Assembly: GCF_029433095.1 (NCBI RefSeq)
Contig: NZ_JARNTX010000012.1
Coordinates: forward strand, 1-64,000
Direction: 5' to 3'
Origin: Hymenobacter sp. YC55
GTDB lineage: Bacteria; Bacteroidota; Bacteroidia; Cytophagales; Hymenobacteraceae
DNA: 64,000 nt
Shown: piece by piece, positions 52,044 to 64,000 of the stretch
How the letters are laid out: every line of letters starts with the position of its first letter
Position numbering within the stretch: the first letter of the stretch is position 1
Notes under the pieces: model-generated
Databases searched by the model: none
Told to the model about the DNA's origin: nothing
What the model saw: only the letters and a program-made list of their open reading frames with translations
Made by a program: the position numbers and the translations under genes

Positions 52044-53374
52044 CTTTTCGCTTCGAGCAGTTGCTTGATGAATGTGGCGTCTTCGCCCCAGTACAGGTGC
52101 ACGTAGGAAGCCCACACGTTGCCGTGGCGGTATACCTGAGTGGGCACCGTGACTCCTTTCGCATTGGTGACACCGATGGGGGCAGCGGTCAGGCCTTCGT
52201 CTTCCAGCCGAGAGTAATGGAATTCGTGGCCTTTAATAGTCAGATCATTCCAAGACAGGGCGCGGTATCCTAGGGTCATTCTGGCCTTTTCCATGGAGGT
52301 AGCGCCAAGCAGCGCCCCCACCATAGGGAAAGATTGACCCTGAGCAGTGGTAATGGCCCTACCTAGGTACATGAGGCCACCGCACTCGGCGTAAGCCACT
52401 CCGCCGCCGACGCAGTACGTCGCTATGCTTTCCCGCATGGTGGTGTTGGCGCTTAGCGCCTCGGCAAACAGCTCAGGATAGCCGCCGGGTAGGTACAGAA
52501 AATCGGTGCTGGCGGGGAGTTCTGCATCCGTCAGCGGGCTGAAGTACACCACCTCGCCAAACTCGCTTAGCACCTGCAAATTCTGGAGGTAGGTGAAGCT
52601 AAAGGCAGCATCACTGGCCACGGCGATGCGGCGGTGCCCAACGGGCATGGCCGCTAAAGCAGGTGGCGAGGCCGGAACAGATGTGCTGGTAACGGCCAGC
52701 AATTGGTTTAGGTCTACCGTTTGGGGTAGCGCATCAGCCAAGGCTTCCACAATGGCTTCGTACTGAATGTCGGTGTCAATCGACAATCCCAAGTGGCGGG
52801 AAGGAATGGCAAAGGCCGGGTTATTGGGCAGGTAGCCGAGGGCGGTTACGCCTACATCTTCACAGGCTTCGCGCAGAAAGTGGTAGTGCGAAGCGGTGTT
52901 GACAAAGTTGAAAATGGCCCCCACCAGCTTGATGCCCGGATAGAAGTTCTTGAACCCAAACAGCAGCGGGGCCACCGAATAGGCCATGGCTTTGGCATTC
53001 ACTACCAGAATAACCGGGATATCAAGCAATTCGGCCACGGCTGCCGCGCTGCCCTGCATGCGGTCGGCCCCATCGAAAAGGCCCATCACGCCTTCCACCA
53101 CGGCCACGTCGGCGCGGGCAGTGTAGTGGGCGTAAGTAGCCTGAGCGTGCGTGGCCGATGCCATAAACAAATCCAGGTTGAGGCTGGGGCGGCCAGCGGA
53201 CTGGGTGTGGTGGTGGGTATCGAGGTAGTCGGGCCCGCACTTGAAAGGCTGCACCGTGAGGCCCCGCCGGGCCAGGGCCCGCAGTAGCCCTAGCGTGAGG
53301 GTCGTTTTGCCGCTGCCGCTGCTAGGCGCCGCAATCAGAAACTGGGGCTTCACGGCCGCTGTAGATAAAGACAC
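52040..53374 (-). CDS. cbiA: Cobyrinate a,c-diamide synthase
   Basis: Amidates the a and c carboxylates of (hydrogeno)cobyrinic acid using glutamine and ATP, 444 residues. It has the P-loop IAAPSSGSGKTTLTLGLLRAL, the substrate block PFKCGPDYLDTHHHTQ, VEGVMGLFDG and VVNAKAMAYSVAPLL. The C-terminal glutaminase shows the YLPGGYPELFAEAL segment, the nucleophile Cys in YAECGGLMYLGR and the distal His near ASYVHLYW. It is transcribed opposite to cobQ-cbiB and lies 45 bases downstream of the chelatase gene, probably in the cobN-chlID-cbiA operon. Confidence 0.97.
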   Translation of the reverse strand: MSLSTAAVKPQFLIAAPSSGSGKTTLTLGLLRALARRGLTVQPFKCGPDYLDTHHHTQSAGRPSLNLDLFMASATHAQATYAHYTARADVAVVEGVMGLFDGADRMQGSAAAVAELLDIPVILVVNAKAMAYSVAPLLFGFKNFYPGIKLVGAIFNFVNTASHYHFLREACEDVGVTALGYLPNNPAFAIPSRHLGLSIDTDIQYEAIVEALADALPQTVDLNQLLAVTSTSVPASPPALAAMPVGHRRIAVASDAAFSFTYLQNLQVLSEFGEVVYFSPLTDAELPASTDFLYLPGGYPELFAEALSANTTMRESIATYCVGGGVAYAECGGLMYLGRAITTAQGQSFPMVGALLGATSMEKARMTLGYRALSWNDLTIKGHEFHYSRLEDEGLTAAPIGVTNAKGVTVPTQVYRHGNVWASYVHLYWGEDATFIKQLLEAKS

Positions 53375-53419
53375 AAGAGGGGTAGTAAAAGGATTTTAAC
53401 TCAGCATCAGCCCAACAGC

Positions 53420-55403
53420 TTACGAGCGGCTGCTGATCGTGAGAATGGCATTGGTTAGGGAAGTTGCCGACAGTTCATCAAGCGGCAAATACTGCGCGCC
53501 TAACGCGGTAGCTAGCTCCTTGGCTTTGCCCAGGCGGAGGTAGCTGGTATCAGTGTCGAGCACCAGGGCAGGAATATTTTGCCCCCGCAGTGACTCGGCC
53601 AGCTGCTGAGTTTGCTGCCATGCGTCGCCCCCGCCAGGCAAAGGCACGTTGGCTTTGCCGTCGCTTAGTACCACCAGCAAAGGTTGCAACTCATGGGCGT
53701 TAGCGGCCTGTTCCAGCAACTGGCTAGCTAGTTGTAGGGCGTGCGGCAAAGGAGTGCGCCCCCCCGTGGGCAACGAACGCAGGGCCTGTTCTGCTACCTC
53801 CACGCTGCGCGTGGGCGCCAGCAGCACCTGCGCTGCCACGCCCCGGAAGGCAATAACGCTGACCGTAGCACGCTGCTGATAGGCATCCGTGAGCAAACTC
53901 AGCACGGCACCCTTCACAGCTTCCATGCGGCGGCTGGCACTCATCGAGCCCGAGGCATCGACCACAAACAGCAGCAGAATACCGGTTTTGGCGGTGCGCA
54001 CTTTCTGGTGGAGGTCGTCGCGGGTAAGCTGCCAGGCTTCGGGGTCGCGGAGTACCGCCTGCCGGACCGTCGCCTCCAGTGCTAAGTCCGAGGGTGCCGG
54101 GTCAGGCACGGCGCGCACGTAGTGGCCCCGCGACGCCTGACTAGCCAGCCCCCGCAGACCCGTAACGGCGGGGGCTGTAGCGGGCTGAGGTGGCACCTCC
54201 ACCCGAAGCGGGCGGGTAGCGGGCGGGGGCGCAATACCGAAGACCTGCTCCGGGGCTTCCCCTCCTGAGTCCGACGGGGAGGCATCTAACTCGGGTTGCT
54301 CAGTCGGTAGCTCAGAAGGGTCTGCAGGTGCATCCGGCGTTGTAGCGGGAGGATCTGACGGCGGGGGCGCATCGGCTGCTTGCTGCATTAGCTCATCCAG
54401 CGCATCGGAAGGCAACGAGCTGTTTTCGAATGGCTTGCTGCGCCGCCGATGCGGCAGGGCTAGCTCGGCGGCTTGGCGGACGTCCTCGGCGGTTACGGTG
54501 GTGCGGCCGGCTAGAGCGGCTAGGGTCAGGGCCGTTTTGTAGAGCACAATGTCGGCCCGCAGACTGGCTACGCCGAGCTCGGTGCACAGTTGGCTGATTA
54601 GCGTTAGCAGCCCGTCGGGCATCTGCACGGCTGGGAGCAGTTGTTGGGCGTTGGCAATTTGTTGTTGCAGGGCTTGTTGGGCGGGTTCCCACTGGGCCGC
54701 GAAGGCAGGCCCGTCCTGCTCGAAGGCGATACGCCGGCGGACCACTTCGGTGCGCTCCGGCACGTCGCGCGGGGCACTGATATCTACCATCAACCCAAAC
54801 CGATCCAGAAACTGGGGCCGCAGATTGCCTTCCTCGGGGTTCATGGTGCCAATGAGCGTAAACTGCGCCGCGTGGCTTACCGACAAACCCTCCCGCTGCA
54901 CGGTGTTGACGCCCATAGCGGCTACGTCGAGCAGTACATCCACCAAGTGGTCGGGCAACAGATTCACTTCGTCGATGTACAGCACGCCCCGGTGAGCGGC
55001 GGCCAGCAAGCCTGGTTGCAGCTTGCGCTGGCGCTCCACCAGCACCCCTTCCAGGTCCAGGCTGCCTAGTACCCGATCTTCCGTAGCGCCTAGGGGCAGG
55101 TTCACGAAAGGAGCGGGCACCAGCTGCAACGTCTCGGGGGCAGCCTGCGTGCACGCTGAGCACAAGCCCGATAGTTGATCTGGGGCACAGTTAAACGGGC
55201 AGCCCGCCACGGTATTTAGCCAAGGCATTATGGCCGCTAGGCCGCGCACCGCTGTGCTTTTGGCCGTGCCCTTATCTCCCTGAATCAGCACCCCGCCAAT
55301 GGCCGGGTTGACGGCGCATAGCAACAGGGCCTGCTTGAGGGTTTCCTGGCCTACTAAGGCGGCAAACGGGTAGTGGGAACGTTGCAAGGGGGCGTTGGTG
55401 GGG

Positions 55404-55411
<8 letters not shown>
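53420..55411 (-). CDS. Magnesium/cobalt chelatase ChlI-ChlD fusion (AAA+ plus VWA)
   Basis: ATPase partner of CobN in cobalt insertion, combining the I and D subunits in one 663-residue chain. The AAA+ module (about 5-310) has VLIQGDKGTAKSTAVRGLAA (Walker A), VLYIDEVNLLPDHLVDVLLD (Walker B) and FTLIGTMNPEEGNLRPQFLDRFG. A long Pro/Asp/Ser-rich linker follows (about 360-430). The VWA domain at about 475-663 carries the MIDAS motif DASGSMSASRRM and the later PTGGRTPLPHAL. Start at 55411 (MSNPTNAPLQ) overlaps the cobN stop by 8 bases; the longer frame would run far inside cobN. CobS/CobT genes of the classical aerobic chelatase are absent, so this is their likely stand-in. Confidence 0.92.
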
Positions 55412-59699
<4,288 letters not shown>

Positions 59700-59962
59700 G
59701 CTAATGAGGTAAAAGGGCTAACACAAGAATAACTTAACCTGTTGTATTGCAGAATATTGCTTCTATAATCAACTCCTAAATGAAGTTGAATCTGGCGGTC
59801 TGGATTTGCGGAAGGTAGGTGAGCTTTGCAGCTGTTACAATCGGCAGGCAAGTATGTTTAGACGCATTGCTTTCCAAGTTGACTGCTTCAAGCAGCTTGG
59901 CGATGCCTTTTCCAGGTACTATGTAAATTTACTTTTTCAAGGATAGTGTCTTTCGTTAGTCT

Positions 59963-60595
59963 ATGCTCAATCCACTACTTTTTGACTCGCTACTGCTCGG
60001 TATTCACCACTCTTTCGAGCCCGACCACATGGCGGCGGTTTCGGTGCTGGCCACCGAGCAGAAGCAGGGCACGGGCCGGCTTTGGCGCATCATCTGGCGC
60101 TCTTCCCATTGGGCGTTGGGGCACTCCTTTACGCTCATCCTTTTCGCCAGTCTGATTCTGCTGCTGAAATCGAGCCTGTCGTTGCAGGTGGCGGCGCAAG
60201 TTGAGTTGTGCATCGGCCCCCTGATGATCTGGCTCGGGGTGCTGGCCATCCGGCGCAACTTTCAGAAAAGCCAGCCACTTGCCGCTACTGCGGAGCCTCG
60301 GGGTGTGCTCAGCCGCTCGTTCTGGGTGGGCATGGTGCACGGCCTAGCCGGCACTGGCGGCGCCTGCACCATTGCCTTAGCCTTGGCCGCCCGCGACGCC
60401 CGCACTGCCGTCTGGATTATCGTGCTGCAAAGCGTGGGCATCCTCGTCTCTATGACCACCTATGGCTACCTTTTTGCCGTGTCGGCCACCCGTTTTTCCA
60501 GCCGCTGGCAGCCCTCGCTCAAGTGGCTCAACTATGCCGTAGGGCTGCTTTCCATAGCCATCGGCTTGTATACGCTCAAAGAAAGCTTGACCTAA
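59963..60595 (+). CDS. Nickel/cobalt transporter-like membrane protein (HX4DH motif)
   Basis: Inner-membrane protein of 210 residues with about six hydrophobic segments. The N-terminal helix carries GIHHSFEPDHMAAVS, the H-x4-D-H metal-selectivity motif of NiCoT/RcnA/UreH-type transporters, and the second family signature appears as GMVHGLAGTGGACTIAL. It is divergent from cobN (263-base gap) and lies inside the cobalamin region, so cobalt uptake for corrin synthesis is the natural reading. The family also includes nickel and sulfite-exporter-like members, so the metal is not certain. Confidence 0.85.
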   Translation: MLNPLLFDSLLLGIHHSFEPDHMAAVSVLATEQKQGTGRLWRIIWRSSHWALGHSFTLILFASLILLLKSSLSLQVAAQVELCIGPLMIWLGVLAIRRNFQKSQPLAATAEPRGVLSRSFWVGMVHGLAGTGGACTIALALAARDARTAVWIIVLQSVGILVSMTTYGYLFAVSATRFSSRWQPSLKWLNYAVGLLSIAIGLYTLKESLT

Positions 60596-60666
60596 GCACG
60601 CTAGCTAACAATTAGATAAGAAACTTAAGTAACCTGCTCTACAACAACCCAACGGCCAATAAACTC

Positions 60667-61242
60667 ATGGCGCAGTTTCTGATTTCCGGCGGACCCGGCG
60701 CGGGCAAATCCACGTTGCTGGCAGCCTTGCAACAGCAGGGCTATGCTGGTGCGGAAGAGGCGTCGCGGGTTCTGATCCAGGAGCAAGTAGCGTTGGGAAG
60801 CGGCCTCGTGCCCTGGCAAAACCTGGCGGGCTTCGCCGAGCTTGCACTAGCCCGCATGATAACCCAGTACGAGCAGGCCCGGCAGCGTGGCGGTGTCACG
60901 TTTTTCGACCGGGGCATCCCCGACATCATTGCCTACCTGGAAGTTGGTGGCATTTCCGTAGCCCGGACCTACTACGACGCGGCCACGCAGTACCGGTACC
61001 ACCCCCAAGTACTCATGGCTCCGCCTTGGCCGTCCATCTACGTCAACGATGCCGAGCGCTGGCAAACTTTTTCCGAAGCCGTGCAGCTCTATCAAGCCCT
61101 GAGTCGGACCTACCAACGCTTAGGGTACCGGCTGGTTGAGCTGCCCCTAACCTCGGTAGCGGGCCGGGTGCGTTTTGCGCAGGATTGGCTGGCGCTAGAG
61201 GGAATGCCGGCCTCTAAATCAGGGAATTCAGGCAAAGAATAG
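60667..61242 (+). CDS. Predicted P-loop NTPase (AAA_28-like)
   Basis: A 191-residue soluble protein with a strong Walker A, LISGGPGAGKSTLLAALQQQG, then a helix EEASRVLIQEQVALGSG, the acidic Walker B-like FFDRGIPDIIAYLE and an R/Y-rich lid region ending GYRLVELPL. This fits the AAA_28/NTPase kinase-like group, often called ATPase. It lies between a cobalt transporter-like gene and the cobalamin riboswitch, just where the adenosylcobinamide kinase CobU might be expected, but CobU motifs are not evident. Role unknown; small-molecule kinase is a reasonable guess. Confidence 0.8.
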   Translation: MAQFLISGGPGAGKSTLLAALQQQGYAGAEEASRVLIQEQVALGSGLVPWQNLAGFAELALARMITQYEQARQRGGVTFFDRGIPDIIAYLEVGGISVARTYYDAATQYRYHPQVLMAPPWPSIYVNDAERWQTFSEAVQLYQALSRTYQRLGYRLVELPLTSVAGRVRFAQDWLALEGMPASKSGNSGKE

Positions 61243-61269
61243 GCTTTGTAGCAATTTCGCTTACCTTTG

Positions 61270-61452
61270 CCGCCAGTAAGGGTAGCTGGTCCGGAGCACT
61301 TTCGGGCTAACTTTAAAAGGGAATCCGGTGCGAATCCGGGACAGTCTCCGCTGCTGTAACCCCCACCAAAAACCGGTCGATACGTCGCGCCACTGTTCCG
61401 CCAGGGATGGGAAGGCCTTCGACCGGTGGGGGAAGTCAGAAGACCTGCCACT
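61270..61452 (+). promoter_or_regulatory. Cobalamin (AdoCbl) riboswitch
   Basis: Leader of btuF with the class hallmarks: AAAAGGGAATCCGGTGCGAAT at 61316-61336 (given here as two parts, AAAAGGGAA and the near-invariant TCCGGTGCGAATCCGG), GACAGTCTCCGCTGCTGTAA after it, a variable stem with ACCGGTCGA/TCGACCGGT, and the B12 box AGTCAGAAGACCTGCC at 61434-61449. It lies 50 bases before the btuF start and should turn off the uptake genes when cobalamin is plentiful. Confidence 0.96.
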
Positions 61453-61496
61453 TACTACATACAGTCACAGCTTTCGGCAGAAAGGCTCGTTGTACC

Positions 61497-62723
61497 ATGC
61501 CCCAGACCTCGCTTTCCACCGGCCGCGCCGGGGGTATTTCCTCTCTTTTTTCGTGTTGGCGCAACTTGGCGCTTTTGGGCCTGCTTTTGCTCAGTCCTGT
61601 GGCGGGTTTCAGCCAGAGCTCCACAACCAAGCCAGCTTCCAAACCCGCCGTCAAAGCAGTGGCCGCAGTGCGGGGCCGCACCAGCGTGCAGTACGCAAAG
61701 GGCTTCACGCTCAGCTACGCCGACAATTACAAGGTTCTCACCATCCTGAGCCCGTTCGAGCAGAAAACCACCGCCACGCGCTACCTGCTGTTGCCGCGGG
61801 GTACCGCCCGGCCAGCTGGCTTTGCCGAGGCGCAGGTGATAGAAACTCCCATCCGCACGCTAGTAGGCTTATCGTCGATGCACGTGGCGCTGGCTAGCTT
61901 CTTGGGGGCCGACAACGTGGTGGTAGGCTTGGGTAGCTTCAAATATGTCTCGGCCCCGAAAGTGCGCCAGCGCATAACGGAGGGCAAGGTATTGGAGGTT
62001 GGCCAAGGCAAACAAATGAACAACGAGCTACTCGTCGCTCAGCACCCCGACCTGGTGATGGTTACGGGCTGGCCGGGTGAGAGTTTGCCCCGTTTTCAGA
62101 CCCTGGCCGCCGCCAACATTCCGGTTATGATCAACTCGGAATGGGTGGAAACTACGCCCCTTGGCAGGGCCGAGTGGGTGAAGGTAATGGCCGCCTTGCT
62201 TGATAAAGAAGACCTCGTAAATCAGAAATTCGACCAGGTAGTGCGCGACTATAAGCGGCTGGCCGCCACCACCCGCACCGTAGCCAAAAAGCCTACAGTG
62301 GTAGTAGGCATGCCCTTCAAAGACGTGTGGCACGTGCCGGATGCGGACAGCTACATGGCTCAGTTCCTGCGCGATGCAGGCACCACGTATCCCTGGGACA
62401 AAACCAAAGCTCCCAATGGCAGCCTGGCACTCTCGTTCGAGGCTGTGGCACCCGTGGCCCTTGCCGCCGACTACTGGCTGCATACGGGCTCCACCAAGTC
62501 GAAAGCAGAAGTTGCGGCGCAGGACCCCCGCTACGCTGCCTTCGCGCCGTTCAAGCGTGGGCTGGTGTACAACAACAACCGCCGCACCAACGCCGTGGGC
62601 TCCAACGACTATTGGGAATCCGGCGCCGTACGGCCCGATCTGGTGCTAGCCGATTTAATTAAGATTTTGCACCCCGAGCTGTTGCCGACTTGGCAGCTGC
62701 GCTACTACCAGCAGCTAAAGTGA
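61497..62723 (+). CDS. btuF: Cobalamin/corrinoid ABC transporter substrate-binding protein
   Basis: Periplasmic binding protein of about 408 residues that delivers corrinoid to the BtuCD transporter. The N-terminal hydrophobic stretch (LALLGLLLLSPVAGFSQS) is a signal peptide. The type III binding-protein fold shows PIRTLVGLSSMHVALASFLGADNVVVGLG, ELLVAQHPDLVMVTGWPGES, and the C-terminal lobe AFAPFKRGLVYNNNRRTNAVGSNDYWESGAVRPDLVLADLIKILHPEL (core: NDYWESGAVRPDLVLADL). The ATG at 61497 places the signal peptide correctly and leaves the riboswitch upstream. It overlaps btuC by a GTGA join. Confidence 0.93.
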   Translation: MPQTSLSTGRAGGISSLFSCWRNLALLGLLLLSPVAGFSQSSTTKPASKPAVKAVAAVRGRTSVQYAKGFTLSYADNYKVLTILSPFEQKTTATRYLLLPRGTARPAGFAEAQVIETPIRTLVGLSSMHVALASFLGADNVVVGLGSFKYVSAPKVRQRITEGKVLEVGQGKQMNNELLVAQHPDLVMVTGWPGESLPRFQTLAAANIPVMINSEWVETTPLGRAEWVKVMAALLDKEDLVNQKFDQVVRDYKRLAATTRTVAKKPTVVVGMPFKDVWHVPDADSYMAQFLRDAGTTYPWDKTKAPNGSLALSFEAVAPVALAADYWLHTGSTKSKAEVAAQDPRYAAFAPFKRGLVYNNNRRTNAVGSNDYWESGAVRPDLVLADLIKILHPELLPTWQLRYYQQLK

Positions 62724-63814
62724 GTGTTGTGCAAACGTCGGCCGTGCCCGAAACCCGCCTAACGCAGGCCGCTAATTACCGCCGCGGGGCTTGGCTGGTG
62801 GTGTTGCTCGGCTTGGTAGCCCTGGGCTTTGTGCTCGACATCGGGCTAGGGTCGGTGCGGATTCCCCTGCTTGCCGTGGTGGATATCCTGTTAGGCAACC
62901 CCACCGACACGCCGGCCTGGAAATTCATTGTTCAACAAATTCGTCTGCCCAAAGCACTGACTGCTTTAGTGGTAGGCAGCGGCTTGGCAGTGAGCGGCTT
63001 GCAGATGCAGACTCTGTTTCGTAACCCCTTGGCCGGGCCTTCCGCCCTCGGGTTGACGGCGGGCGCAGGGCTAGGCGTGGCTGCCGTGATGTTGGCCAGC
63101 GGCAGCGTCGCGGGTAGCTTTGCCATTCGGGCCCTGGGCGTGGGCGGCAGCTGGGCTTTGGTGCTGGCCGCCACCACCGGCGCGGGACTAGTTATGAGTT
63201 TGGTACTAGTGCTCTCGGCCCGCTTGCGCGATAATGTGATTATGCTGATTGTGGGGCTGATGGTAGCCAGCGTGACGGGGGCCATAGTCAGTTTGTGGCA
63301 ATATTTCAGTGCCCCCGAGCAGATTCAGGAGTACCTGATGTGGACGTTTGGCTCGCTGGGCGGAGTGGTTGGTAGCCACCTGATGGTGCTGAGCACGGTC
63401 GTGGGCGCGGGGTTAGTATTGGCCTTTGCTTCTGCCAAACCACTGAATGTTTTGCTGCTAGGTGAAAACTACGCCCGCAGCATGGGGTTGGTAATCGGTC
63501 GTTCCCGCACGCTTATCATCTTGAGTACCAGTTTACTGGCAGGAGCCATTACGGCATTCTGCGGCCCCATCGGCTTTGTGGGTATTGCCGTGCCCCACCT
63601 CACTCGGGGCTTGCTACGCACCGCCGACCACCGGGTGCTGCTGCCCGGGGCCTGCCTGGTAGGTGCCGCCCTCACCCTGGGCTGCGACTGTTTGGCCCAG
63701 CTGCCCGGTAGCCAAACCGCCCTGCCGCTCAACGTGGTGACTTCCCTATTGGGGGCGCCGGTGGTGCTGTGGGTGGTGCTTCGCCGCCAGAATATTCGCT
63801 CGTCGTTTTCCTGA
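62720..63814 (+). CDS. btuC: Cobalamin/iron-chelate ABC transporter permease (FecCD family)
   Basis: Inner-membrane permease of about 364 residues with roughly ten membrane helices. Family motifs are LRLPKALTALVVGSGLAVSGLQMQTLFRNPLAGPSALGLTAGAGLG (core: RLPKALTALVVGSGLAVSG, RNPLAGPSALGL), MWTFGSLGG and FCGPIGFVGIAVPHLTRGLLRTADHR (core: GPIGFVGIAVPHLTR). The best start is the GTG at 62720, giving a 4-base GTGA overlap with the btuF stop; a TTG at 62690 is an alternative. Partner of btuF and btuD. Confidence 0.93.
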   Translation: MSVVQTSAVPETRLTQAANYRRGAWLVVLLGLVALGFVLDIGLGSVRIPLLAVVDILLGNPTDTPAWKFIVQQIRLPKALTALVVGSGLAVSGLQMQTLFRNPLAGPSALGLTAGAGLGVAAVMLASGSVAGSFAIRALGVGGSWALVLAATTGAGLVMSLVLVLSARLRDNVIMLIVGLMVASVTGAIVSLWQYFSAPEQIQEYLMWTFGSLGGVVGSHLMVLSTVVGAGLVLAFASAKPLNVLLLGENYARSMGLVIGRSRTLIILSTSLLAGAITAFCGPIGFVGIAVPHLTRGLLRTADHRVLLPGACLVGAALTLGCDCLAQLPGSQTALPLNVVTSLLGAPVVLWVVLRRQNIRSSFS

Positions 63815-63817
63815 TCT

Positions 63818-64000
63818 ATGGTAGCGCCCGCGCCCCTGCTTGCCGCCGAAAACCTGGCAGTGGGTTATTTCACTTCTCGAAAAACGCCCCACGCAGTGGC
63901 CGAAAACCTACGCTTGGCGCTGTGGCCAGGCGAGCTGGTGTGTTTGCTCGGGCCTAATGGGGCAGGCAAATCAACACTGCTGCGGACCCTGGCGGGTTTG
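63818..64000 (+). CDS. btuD: ABC transporter ATP-binding protein, N-terminal part (cut by window edge)
   Basis: Only the first 61 codons are present. The start is ATG at 63818, three bases after btuC. Visible sequence MVAPAPLLAAENLAVGYFTS continues to LVCLLGPNGAGKSTLLRTLAGL with an intact Walker A, matching the ATPase of the FecCDE/BtuCDF class. Together with btuF and btuC it completes a corrinoid importer under the riboswitch. The frame is open to the window end. Confidence 0.9.
   Translation, partial: MVAPAPLLAAENLAVGYFTSRKTPHAVAENLRLALWPGELVCLLGPNGAGKSTLLRTLAGL

Noticed and set aside
59700..59962. Possible riboswitch before cobN
   Set aside because: No conserved boxes on the minus strand; only a short divergent promoter region.

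Overview
The window looks like chromosomal DNA from a Bacteroidota bacterium, most probably a Hymenobacter-like member of the Cytophagales. This is inferred from family content, not from a marker gene (no rRNA or tRNA is present). Supporting signs are moderately GC-rich genes separated by AT-richer spacers, TonB receptors with a carboxypeptidase-regulatory-like N-terminus, a CusA-type pump fused to its outer-membrane channel, a relic of a type IX secretion (T9SS) C-terminal domain, and a combined ChlI/ChlD chelatase next to a ferredoxin-fused CobN.

Layout. 0-11.7 kb: sugar transferase, tandem GH43 arabinanase-like enzyme, surface-repeat protein, ferredoxin-linked class III cyclase, a SufS-like enzyme lacking its catalytic cysteine, a trehalose-6-phosphate synthase/phosphatase fusion, cyanophycinase and a small LigD-phosphoesterase-like protein. 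13.2-24.1 kb: a convergent metal-homeostasis block with a small Cys protein, TonB receptor and PepSY protein on the plus strand, and a membrane-fusion protein, an RND pump fused to an outer-membrane factor and a small His-rich protein on the minus strand. 24.5-32.7 kb: redox/electrophile-response genes (azoreductase, flavin monooxygenase, aldo/keto reductase, two AraC regulators, SDR) with two clear operator systems. 32.8-37.8 kb: roadblock-like protein, a carboxypeptidase-regulatory-like membrane protein, HtrA protease and an orphan tyrosine recombinase flanked by inverted repeats. 38.1-40.8 kb: RidA, D-threonine-aldolase-like and dipeptidase operon. 40.8-48.2 kb: a dead T9SS-secreted FG-GAP protein and an arabinoxylan-degradation cluster (frameshifted GH8, GH3, GH51, DUF1349). 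48.6-64 kb: a cobalamin region with cobQ, cobD-like, cbiB, cbiA, chelatase ChlID, CobN, a Ni/Co transporter-like protein, an ATPase, and a cobalamin riboswitch driving btuF-btuC-btuD, which runs off the window.

How the parts fit. The cobalamin region joins cobalt entry, cobalt insertion, side-chain amidation, aminopropanol-arm steps and B12/cobinamide uptake, but corrin-ring methylases are not in view. The GH cluster fits debranching and depolymerisation of arabinoxylan. The most distinctive unannotated signals are a repeated palindromic operator shared by azoR and the LLM oxidoreductase with identical 15-bp phasing, a 21-bp-phased AraC-type direct repeat before the SDR gene, an embedded signal-peptide-like segment at the pump/channel fusion joint, a recombination-core-like inverted repeat beside the integrase, and hidden pseudogene remains at 40.8-41.1 kb.
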